The notes beneath the pieces were generated by a model. That model searched no databases. It had not been told where the DNA came from and saw only the letters and a program-made list of their open reading frames with translations. From the NCBI GenBank assembly GCA_030617005.1, contig JAUWWH010000055.1, positions 1-6,435 on the forward strand: a DNA stretch of 6,435 bases. The letters are read 5' to 3'. Source of the stretch: Candidatus Bathyarchaeota archaeon. Lineage in GTDB: Archaea > Thermoproteota > Bathyarchaeia > RBG-16-48-13 > GCA-020355125. The position numbers and the translations under genes were made by a program. Positions within the stretch are counted from its first letter, which is position 1; each line of letters opens with the position of its first letter. Positions 1 through 4,571 of the stretch are shown here, piece after piece.

Positions 1-2
1 AC

Positions 3-191
3 GATATTCTGCCGCCGAGATTGCTCGAGGAGGCGCTCCCCGAGGGTACGGCTAAGGGGATTAAGCTCGGCAAAAAAGAGTTTAATCGAATGCTTGACGA
101 ATATTACGAGATTCGAGGTTGGGATACAGAGGGTAGGCCCAAACGAGAAAAGCTAGAAGAGTTTGGGTTACCCAAGTTGCTTGAGGAATGA
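3..191 (+). CDS. C-terminal end of AOR-family tungsten oxidoreductase (partial host gene)
   Basis: The open frame enters from the left edge and ends at TGA 189-191, giving 62 residues. The sequence runs DILPPRLLEEALPEG, then FNRMLDEYYEIRGWDTEGRP, then KREKLEEFGLPK and LLEE. The pattern 'LPPRLLEEALPEG...MLDEYYE-RGWD..G-P-REKLEE-GL' is typical of the extreme C-terminus of aldehyde:ferredoxin oxidoreductases, which oxidise aldehydes to carboxylic acids with a tungsten-pterin cofactor and pass electrons to ferredoxin. The family has paralogues (AOR, FOR, GAPOR, WOR types, BamB-like), and 62 residues cannot separate them. Codons after position 175 (LLEE and stop) lie beyond the att core and are probably supplied by the element, so the gene keeps a complete C-terminus despite the insertion. 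Confidence 0.85.
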   Translation, partial: DILPPRLLEEALPEGTAKGIKLGKKEFNRMLDEYYEIRGWDTEGRPKREKLEEFGLPKLLEE

Positions 192-385
192 TATGCGCTT
201 ACTTGACTCTTATCAACAGTCTTAGTTTTCATCACTTTAGACCTATCACAGCCCTGATTAGAGCCTTTTAATCGACTTATTGTCTCTTTTAGAGCATTCT
301 CACAGACCTTAGAGACATTTAAGCCTAGTTCATGTGCTTGCTTTACTAGCTCTTTATCCATTTTGACGGTTGTTTTGTCTCCCAT
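104..385 (-). CDS. int: int(N): N-terminal fragment of split tyrosine integrase, RHH/CcdA-like module
   Basis: This 93-residue frame starts at ATG 385-383. Residues 1-40 (GDKTTVKMDKELVKQAHELG, then LNVSKVCENALKETISRLKG) have the look of a ribbon-helix-helix CcdA-type antitoxin: a short basic strand, two helices and the 'GLNVSKVCENALKE' turn. Residues 41-70 are a polar linker. Residues 71-78 (LGNPNSSS) come from the att core, and the last 15 residues are read antisense through host oxidoreductase DNA. In the excised circle the frame passes from the att core straight into int(C), making a protein of about 360 residues. In the integrated state this fragment keeps the promoter and could be made as a free DNA-binding protein. 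The ATG follows a strong TATA box with a very short leader. Whether the 93-residue product is stable is unknown. Confidence 0.8.
   Translation of the reverse strand: MGDKTTVKMDKELVKQAHELGLNVSKVCENALKETISRLKGSNQGCDRSKVMKTKTVDKSQVSAYHSSSNLGNPNSSSFSRLGLPSVSQPRIS
150..175. repeat. attL: left copy of 26-bp att core
   Basis: These bases (starting AAGCTAGAAG, ending GGTTACCCAA) recur exactly at 6410-6435. The base before each copy differs (A at 149, T at 6409), which fixes one edge; the other edge could be longer because the window ends at 6435. The core codes on both strands: on plus it is part of ...KLEEFGLPK of the host oxidoreductase, and on minus it encodes LGNPNSSS of the integrase. Its position in the integrase linker and at the host gene's 3' end marks it as the recombination site. 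Confidence 0.9.
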
Positions 386-404
386 TTTTATCGATATGCT
401 ATAG

Positions 405-425
405 TATACCTTGGTATATATAATT
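405..425 (-). promoter_or_regulatory. int promoter TATA box with overlapping inverted repeat
   Basis: On the minus strand, AATTATATATACC (425-413) matches an archaeal TATA box and is centred about 34 nt before the int ATG. Transcription would start near 393, leaving a leader of about 8 nt. Overlapping its downstream side is TATACC-TT-GGTATA (405-418), a 6-bp inverted repeat with a 2-nt spacer. This suits an operator for autoregulation by the RHH module or the winged-helix regulator; that link is inference. Confidence 0.55.
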
Positions 426-534
426 CATTGTTTCACAGAATAAAATTCAAAACCCCTCAAAATCTAGCTTATATCCGATGTAGTCTTTACCCTGCATAAT
501 GGCAACACTACACAAATATTAACTTTTTAGCCCC

Positions 535-581
535 CACATTTATGTGACACTGGTTATAGGAGAACCACAAATTGGGATAAG
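535..581 (+). promoter_or_regulatory. Promoter region of the nuclease-like gene
   Basis: CACAT-TT-ATGTG (535-546) is a perfect 5-bp inverted repeat with a 2-nt TT spacer, and it overlaps a TATA-like TTTATGT about 40 nt before the ATG. A second TATA-like element, GGTTATAGG (552-560), lies about 26 nt before the ATG and would give a leaderless message. GGGAT (574-578) sits 3 nt before the start codon. Which TATA element is used cannot be told from sequence. Confidence 0.4.
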
Positions 582-1361
582 ATGAATAAAGTTAAACAGG
601 AACTTGGCGATTTAAGAGAAGCAATAATAGAAGAAGCAAGGAAAAAAGGAATAAGAGATATGGATGGTCTCTCTCGCCTCATCCCCTCTATTCATGATAA
701 GAGAATTTTGAAAGAAATACTAAATCTCATACCCCGATTAGAAAAGTGGCATCAATCAATAAGAATTACAAAGGATTTTCGTAGTGGGAGAACAGACGTA
801 AAGTTGTATGAGAAAACACCAATGGAAATTGGTGAACCTTTAGAGGGTTTAGTCGAAATCGCTTTAAGGTATTTAGGTTGTGAAGTGAACCCATTAGGGA
901 CGATAATAAGGGATGAATCTGGTTTGCCATGGGTTTATGGTCGGAAAATGAAAAGATTGAGCTTTGGAACCATCTTTAATTTTCCATCTTTCAAAGAAGA
1001 GGGCAAATTCAAAGGTGATGGAATTGTATTTACACGTCTTCCAAATGTGCCTCATATGGTTGATTTTGAGAGCAAGGATATCGCCATAGAAGTGAAGAAT
1101 CGGGACTCAGCCTATCCATATCGAACTTATTCCTTGTTCAAACAAGATGTCCTGGATAGATTCAAGAGGGTCAGAAAGAAGAACCGATATTTGTTGATTC
1201 AAGAGGGTGTTTTGAATGATAAACAACGAAAGATACTGAAACAAAGGAAGATTGAGGAGATTAATTTAAAGGAACAACTGAGGAGAAACAACCAAAAGGA
1301 GGTCTATAAAGACGTATTCTATAAATTAGAGCAAGTTCTGTCTTCTCATAAGAATACTTAA
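582..1361 (+). CDS. PD-(D/E)XK nuclease-like protein
   Basis: This is a 259-residue soluble protein. Residues 82-103 (EIGEPLEGLVEIALRYLG, then CEVNP) form a helix with several glutamates followed by a strand. GKFKGDGIVF (141-150) places an aspartate, D146, at a strand start, and DIAIEVKNRD (166-175) gives the E170-x-K172 signature. Helix E, then D, then ExK is the order of the PD-(D/E)XK fold found in restriction enzymes, Holliday junction resolvases and many archaeal nucleases. The N-terminal 80 residues are helical and charged, and the C-terminal 60 are very basic (QRKILKQRKIEEINLKEQLR), possibly DNA-binding or coiled coil. The gene lies directly upstream of the palindrome array and divergent from int(N). 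It could serve replication, recombination or defence. I do not recognise the exact family, and the fold call rests on motifs alone. Confidence 0.6.
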   Translation: MNKVKQELGDLREAIIEEARKKGIRDMDGLSRLIPSIHDKRILKEILNLIPRLEKWHQSIRITKDFRSGRTDVKLYEKTPMEIGEPLEGLVEIALRYLGCEVNPLGTIIRDESGLPWVYGRKMKRLSFGTIFNFPSFKEEGKFKGDGIVFTRLPNVPHMVDFESKDIAIEVKNRDSAYPYRTYSLFKQDVLDRFKRVRKKNRYLLIQEGVLNDKQRKILKQRKIEEINLKEQLRRNNQKEVYKDVFYKLEQVLSSHKNT

Positions 1362-1629
1362 TAAATCATCTATATTGTATTGAAGAGGTTATTGGTTGAT
1401 TCATAGATTAATCCAGATTAAAGTTCGAAGTAAGTCTAACAAGTGGTATATGTAACCTGTCCTGGATAGGTTTGAGCTATTCTAGTCGGTTAATTGAATC
1501 CTGGATTCGTTTGGAGTAAGTGTAATAACCTGTCCAGGACAGGTTTATTCTTAACATTATGCAAGGCTATCGAACCTATCCTGGATAGGATTACCTGTCC
1601 TGGACAGGATTGCATATACCTACTTAAAC
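1362..1629. other. Intergenic region holding the palindrome array; candidate replication origin
   Basis: This stretch follows the nuclease-like gene. Its left third is A+T-rich and contains TTAATC-CA-GATTAA (1408-1421), a 6-bp inverted repeat with 2-nt spacer; the rest carries the CCTRTCCWGGAYAGG array. An A+T-rich segment beside repeated protein-binding sites resembles plasmid origins. No initiator gene is recognisable nearby apart from the nuclease-like protein, so the origin call is inference. Confidence 0.4.
1456..1608. repeat. Array of four 15-bp palindromes, CCTRTCCWGGAYAGG
   Basis: Copies are CCTGTCCTGGATAGG (1456-1470), CCTGTCCAGGACAGG (1529-1543), CCTATCCTGGATAGG (1575-1589) and CCTGTCCTGGACAGG (1594-1608). 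Copies 2 to 4 are perfect palindromes around a central W; the first has one mismatched pair. Copy 2 extends to a 19-bp palindrome with flanking AA/TT. A weaker relative, GAATCCTGGATTC, lies at 1496-1508. Centres are 39, 34, 46 and 19 bp apart if the weak copy is counted. The first three full copies begin AACCT. Clustered palindromes in non-coding DNA of a small circular element suit iterons of a replication origin or an operator array. No orientation can be assigned because they are symmetric. Confidence 0.85.
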
Positions 1630-1839
1630 GTGAAAACGAGGATTCTTCATAGATTGAACGATAGGATTGATACTTTATGTAAAATATTGCAATTTATTAC
1701 ACTTAATCGCCCTAAAGTGGGCTATTTCAACCCATATAATCATGCATTGTTAACACATGAGGAAATATCAGATTATGAGGTTTCTGAGATAAGGGACATA
1801 ACATGCTTTAATGATAAGGAAGTCGGAAATTTTGACTAG
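1630..1839 (+). CDS. Doubtful small ORF, 69 aa
   Basis: The frame opens at GTG 1630 and ends at TAG 1837-1839. The product is soluble-looking with a basic N-terminal third (KTRILHRLNDRIDTLCKILQ) and an acidic C-terminal half (THEEISDYEVSEIRDITC). No family is recognised. Against it: there is no clear ribosome binding site, the nearest TATA-like sequence (GCATATACC, 1612-1620) is too close to serve this GTG, and an element-wide repeat (GATACTTTATGTAAA, 1669-1683) lies inside it. It may be a real small gene or open by chance in A+T-rich DNA. Confidence 0.3.
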   Translation: MKTRILHRLNDRIDTLCKILQFITLNRPKVGYFNPYNHALLTHEEISDYEVSEIRDITCFNDKEVGNFD

Positions 1840-1852
1840 ATATGATAACTCT

Positions 1853-2134
1853 TTAAGATTTCCGCCTTGGTCTTTTTTTTCCTTCTTCTTTTGCTGCAGC
1901 ACCATAAATGCAAGCAAAAATTCCAAAACACATGATAATAGCCCCTCCTATTAACCCAACATAAAGCGCCCGCTGATAACCTCCAGTTTCCTCCCATCTT
2001 ACCGAACTCCCAGAGACCTCCACGTATTTCCTAGGGTTCCAATCATGCTCCTGTAATTGAGCAAAGCCCCATATAAACATGACTGCACCAATCATGAGGC
2101 ATATCGCCCCAACTATTAATGGCTCAGTTTGCAT
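1853..2134 (-). CDS. Small membrane protein with two hydrophobic helices
   Basis: This 93-residue protein starts at ATG 2134-2132. Two hydrophobic, glycine-rich segments lie at about residues 5-25 (PLIVGAICLMIGAVMFIWGF) and 57-80 (LYVGLIGGAIIMCFGIFACI), joined by a polar 30-residue loop with aromatic and charged residues. The C-terminus is strongly basic (GKKRPRRKS). By the positive-inside rule both termini probably face the cytoplasm. On the minus strand GGGAT lies 4 nt before the start, and a weak TATA-like AAATAACT is about 28 nt upstream. No family is recognised. Its size and helix-loop-helix hydrophobic plan recall capsid proteins of spindle-shaped archaeal viruses, but no sequence match supports that; a holin-like or accessory membrane protein is equally possible. 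Confidence 0.65.
   Translation of the reverse strand: MQTEPLIVGAICLMIGAVMFIWGFAQLQEHDWNPRKYVEVSGSSVRWEETGGYQRALYVGLIGGAIIMCFGIFACIYGAAAKEEGKKRPRRKS
1873..1880 (+). terminator. T8 run, possible intrinsic terminator for plus-strand transcripts
   Basis: Eight consecutive T residues on the plus strand lie about 35 bp after the stop of the small ORF. Archaeal RNA polymerases terminate at U-rich tracts without needing a hairpin. The run also codes for lysines at the end of the convergent minus-strand membrane protein gene, so it may simply be coding sequence. Confidence 0.25.
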
Positions 2135-2310
2135 TTTTATCCCATTCCGGGTAGTCTAGTTATTTGCTTCATCATTCCTTACTCCCATCTCCATCCCCAA
2201 TAGTTCTAGATTACTCACTGATTACTAATACAGATTTATGTATTTAACTTTAGTCTTCTGGACATTTCTCATTAAATACAGAATTCATACAGTTTTACGA
2301 TAGGGATTTA
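2135..2310. promoter_or_regulatory. Divergent promoter region: membrane protein (minus) and winged-helix regulator (plus)
   Basis: This 176-bp intergenic region separates two divergently transcribed genes. For the plus-strand regulator, ATTAAATAC (2271-2279) is a fair TATA box about 36 nt before the TTG start, with GGGAT (2303-2307) 3 nt before it. For the minus-strand gene, AAATAACT near 2166-2159 is a weak TATA candidate. ATTTATGTATTTAAC (2234-2248) is another A+T-rich element that could serve either side. Confidence 0.4.
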
Positions 2311-2574
2311 TTGAAACTAGAAGTTCTAGCAAAGAGGGGGAGTAGAGAGATATTGCATGCTCTGGTCGATAAGAAGAGAATGAAATTTACTGAACTTAAA
2401 GGGCTAATTGGGAGTCCTACAACTGCTTCTCAACGTCTCCAAGAGCTATCAAGTTTAGGTCTAATCAAGAGAGATGTACAAGCAGACCAGTATCGAACTG
2501 TGATTTATTCACTTACCGAGAAAGGTATTCGAGTAGTTAAACTAATGAAGGAGCTAGAACATTCACTTAGCTAA
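2311..2574 (+). CDS. Winged helix-turn-helix transcriptional regulator
   Basis: This 87-residue protein is nearly all one wHTH domain of the archaeal HxlR/ArsR/MarR-like type. KRGSREILHALVDKKRMKFT (8-27) is the first helix and turn; ELKGLIG (28-34) is helix 2; SPTTASQRLQELSSLGLIKR (35-54) holds the recognition helix; and DVQADQYRTVIYSLTEKG (55-72) is the wing and following strand. The family pattern 'F.ELK..I..P.T.S.RL.EL...GLI.R......R...Y.LT.KG' is clear. The TTG start is chosen because no ATG or GTG lies in frame just upstream, a TATA box is well placed, and the domain begins at residue 1. It likely binds DNA as a dimer and may control its own divergent region or another element promoter. 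No ligand domain is present. Confidence 0.85.
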   Translation: MKLEVLAKRGSREILHALVDKKRMKFTELKGLIGSPTTASQRLQELSSLGLIKRDVQADQYRTVIYSLTEKGIRVVKLMKELEHSLS

Positions 2575-2595
2575 GCAAGCGCGTCACAACGAACG

Positions 2596-2603
2596 TATAA
2601 ATA
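2596..2603 (+). promoter_or_regulatory. TATA box of the 192-aa membrane protein gene
   Basis: TATAAATA followed by TTTATT begins 38 nt before the ATG at 2634. Archaeal transcription would start near 2626, giving a leader of under 10 nt and no room for a Shine-Dalgarno site, so the message is effectively leaderless. This is the clearest TATA box in the window and shows that the membrane protein gene has its own promoter despite lying only 59 bp after the regulator gene. Confidence 0.6.
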
Positions 2604-2633
2604 TTTATTCTAAACAAGAACTAACTTTTATAC

Positions 2634-3212
2634 ATGGAAAACAATGCCCAGCTACAAATTCAAATTACTTTAGCCCTTCTGATGACAGCAGTTGTTCTTA
2701 TAATCCCTGCCAGTACCCTGGAAAGACAATATTGGGACGATTACAAATATGATAATGGTCTTGCAGAAAGTGCAGAAATGGAATTTGAAAATGTAAAAGA
2801 GAATCTAGATAACGAAGAGATTAGTAGATGGTCAGACTTTATTAATGATTTAAAAGATTCTGCTATGGACTCTCTTCAGAGACATCTCTATTATAAAATT
2901 TTCCTATCTCTCACGATAGTAAGCGCTCTTATTCTTATTCTTGGAATCTTTGCAATCGAAGTCTTTTCCCTTGTGGGGAAATTTGTACCATGCCAGGTGA
3001 TAGAACTTGTAAATTTTATGGCACTCGTCATCCTTTATTTATCATTTTCCGCAATGATTTCAGCTTTGGTTTCTCCTGAGTTTTATTCTTTCATAACCCC
3101 TTTTGTGGTATTGGTTATTATGTTCTGTATAGTACTAGGGTGTATTTTATTTTGGTTGCACGTTCGAAAAGAAAAACAAGAAGTAAAACACAAACGAAAA
3201 AGAAAGAGTTAG
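2634..3212 (+). CDS. Membrane protein with four predicted helices, unknown function
   Basis: This is a 192-residue protein. Hydrophobic segments lie at about 9-27, 89-113, 124-146 and 152-175. Between helices 1 and 2 is a 60-residue acidic, helical loop (about 28-88; for example EMEFENVKENLDNEEI) that probably lies outside the membrane. The tail after helix 4 is highly basic and ends KHKRKRKS, which places the C-terminus in the cytoplasm. No catalytic motif, cysteine pair or known family is recognised. It follows the winged-helix regulator on the same strand but has its own strong TATA box. Possibilities include a surface sensor, an entry-exclusion-type protein or a membrane-disrupting effector; nothing in the sequence chooses among them. 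Confidence 0.75.
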   Translation: MENNAQLQIQITLALLMTAVVLIIPASTLERQYWDDYKYDNGLAESAEMEFENVKENLDNEEISRWSDFINDLKDSAMDSLQRHLYYKIFLSLTIVSALILILGIFAIEVFSLVGKFVPCQVIELVNFMALVILYLSFSAMISALVSPEFYSFITPFVVLVIMFCIVLGCILFWLHVRKEKQEVKHKRKRKS

Positions 3213-3500
3213 GAAAGAACTTCCAACTTAGCCTTGTTGTATATCCCCTTTAGCCCCTCAGAACCGATAGAAATAGCCCTTAAACTCCTATAATCTTCAA
3301 GCTAGAGGCTCTGAGAAGCAACCTCCTGATAGTGTTCTGAATTGGGCTGGATACTTTGTGCAAATAGTGGGTTTTATAGCATTTTCAAACCTGTGTTGTT
3401 TTATCCCTTTGACCCATAAGACTGAAATCCATTATTATGTTTATTTTTAAGGCAGGTTGTACTTAGTATATTTGTAATAAAAAAGTTAGGACTCTAGGCG
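3213..3500. other. Intergenic region with a repeated motif and the promoter of the PLD-like gene
   Basis: No gene is visible in these 288 bases on either strand. GATACTTTGTGCAAATAG (3350-3367) recurs in shortened form at 4429-4444 and in variant form at 1669. Near the right end, TATATTT (3467-3473) is a TATA box about 31 nt before ATG 3501, giving an almost leaderless message. Confidence 0.5.
3350..3367 (+). repeat. Element-internal repeat GATACTTTGTGCAAATAG, copy 2 of 3
   Basis: The related copies are GATACTTTGCAAATAG (4429-4444, two bases shorter in the middle) and GATACTTTATGTAAAAT (1669-1685). Each has a small dyad: TTTG-TG-CAAA, TTTG-CAAA and TTTA-TG-TAAA. Two copies are clearly intergenic and downstream of plus-strand genes; the third is inside the doubtful small ORF. 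The role is unknown: a protein-binding site or part of transcript 3' ends. Confidence 0.45.
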
Positions 3501-4298
3501 ATGAAGATGAGTGAAGAAAAGAGGTGGGATGCATTCTGGAAAAAATATACAGAAAAACATCCAGAGGCTAGAGCGCTAGGGACTGAACTTTGCGGGTATT
3601 TAAAAGCGGCTTGGAAAGACTCAAGTCCATGGATGGGCGAGCAAGTAGATAGTATCACAAATGTTGATTCAAACGGTGAACTTAGAGGCAGCGCTATCGA
3701 TTGGATTATGATGGGCCTTATCCCTCACTTCATACTACAAAAAGTACAAGAGGAGTTTGGCCCAACCATCGAGGAAATTAAGAAATCATCGGGGAAACCG
3801 TCCATCGAACTTGCTCAAGCTTTTGCGAAAGCAATAGAGGAGATAAAGGGTGTTAAACATGAAATATATTTAACATCGTCCGAAGAAAGGACTCTACATT
3901 TAAAAATTGATGAAATGCTTATGAAAGCTGAAGAGGAGATTTTAATAGCAGCATGGATTGACACTGTATCATTAGATAAAATTGCAGATGCGAGGAAAAG
4001 AGGAATTGAATTTAGGATAATTACACACAAGCCATCTGGTCCCAAAAGAGTAACGGAAGCTTTTAGTAGACTTTTAGGTTTAGTAGGTAAAGACAAAATC
4101 AAGTTATGCCCACTGTTGCATAACAGAATGTTAGTAATCGATAGAAAAGAACTTTTGTTTGGAGCAGATTTGACCTCAGATAGCTTAGAAACGAATTACG
4201 ATGCAGGCATATGGACTAATAACCCGCTGTTAATAAATCGGCTAGTAAAGCGTTTTGAAGAGATGTGGGGAGACGATAGGAGTACACATCCTAAGTAA
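3501..4298 (+). CDS. Phospholipase D-like domain protein with a single HxR(x4)D motif
   Basis: This 265-residue soluble protein has its recognisable part in the C-terminal half. EEILIAAWIDTVSLDKIADA (145-164) and GIEFRIITH (168-176) form the alternating strand-helix start of a PLD-like fold. LLHNRMLVIDRKELLFGADL (205-224) then carries H207-x-R209-x4-D214, followed by the family's 'G-A-x-L-T-x-x-S-L' (221-229) and NYDAGIWTNNPLLINRLVKR (232-251). Canonical HKD motifs have lysine where this has R209. With only one motif, activity would need a dimer, as in Nuc-type single-motif nucleases. Similar non-catalytic domains also occur in archaeal TrmB-type regulators, so a binding role is a real alternative. 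Residues 1-130 are helical, tryptophan-containing and unrecognised. An alternative start at ATG 3507 is preceded by GGCGAT at 3497-3502. Confidence 0.65.
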   Translation: MKMSEEKRWDAFWKKYTEKHPEARALGTELCGYLKAAWKDSSPWMGEQVDSITNVDSNGELRGSAIDWIMMGLIPHFILQKVQEEFGPTIEEIKKSSGKPSIELAQAFAKAIEEIKGVKHEIYLTSSEERTLHLKIDEMLMKAEEEILIAAWIDTVSLDKIADARKRGIEFRIITHKPSGPKRVTEAFSRLLGLVGKDKIKLCPLLHNRMLVIDRKELLFGADLTSDSLETNYDAGIWTNNPLLINRLVKRFEEMWGDDRSTHPK

Positions 4299-4571
4299 AT
4301 TTTAATCGCAGATATGCTGTCGAACAAATACATAAGTTACAGCTAACTCAAAACACCTAAGAAGTCTTCTAATATTGGAGATAGAAAGCTCAATCTCAGA
4401 GTTTATGAAAGCAGTAAGAATACCCCCTGATACTTTGCAAATAGCTAGAATTGAGATTACTTTCAGTCACCCCTCTCTCGAAAGAGGTATGAAAGAGGAG
4501 ATACCCCGAGGAGGTGGGGGTATTTCAGCTTAATTCGTTCTTAGGGAGAACTAGATTCAACCTATTAACAA
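4299..4571. other. Intergenic region between convergent genes, with potential RNA structure
   Basis: This region lies between the PLD-like gene (plus) and the four-helix membrane protein gene (minus), whose ends face each other. No ORF is credible. It contains GATACTTTGCAAATAG (4429-4444), a short stem CCTCT/AGAGG (4472-4487), a direct repeat GAAAGAGG (4480-4487, 4491-4498) and the hairpin ATACCCC/GGGGTAT (4501-4523). Terminators for both genes or a small RNA are plausible. Confidence 0.45.
4501..4523. terminator. Hairpin ATACCCC...GGGGTAT; terminator-like or RNA structure
   Basis: A 7-bp perfect stem (4501-4507 with 4517-4523) encloses a 9-nt purine-rich loop and is followed by TTT. It lies between two convergent genes. 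The right arm GGGGGTAT (4516-4523) can instead pair over 8 bp with ATACCCCC at 4420-4427, so two exclusive foldings exist on paper. The loop and stem edge include GGAGGTG, an anti-Shine-Dalgarno match with no good start codon after it. Terminator function is only a guess, since archaeal termination depends mainly on U-tracts. Confidence 0.35.

Noticed and set aside
104..385. Stand-alone CcdA antitoxin of a toxin-antitoxin pair
   Set aside because: The frame continues in phase through the att core into the integrase in the circular form, and no toxin gene is adjacent. It is better explained as the integrase N-terminus.
1456..1608. CRISPR-like array
   Set aside because: The repeat is only 15 bp, fully palindromic, with unequal centre spacing (from 19 to over 70 bp) and no cas gene. 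It fits protein-binding sites instead.
2568..2577. Palindrome CTTAGCTAAG at the regulator stop codon
   Set aside because: A 10-bp palindrome at the end of a coding sequence, with no T-tract after it and no second copy, is weak evidence for a terminator or operator.
3815..4102. 95-codon open frame on the minus strand
   Set aside because: It lies wholly inside the PLD-like gene in antisense, and its serine/isoleucine-rich product looks like a shadow of the real helical protein.
4514..4571. Translation start at GTG 4514 after GGAGG
   Set aside because: The frame runs directly antisense into the membrane protein gene, the GTG overlaps the Shine-Dalgarno match itself, and the spacing is wrong.
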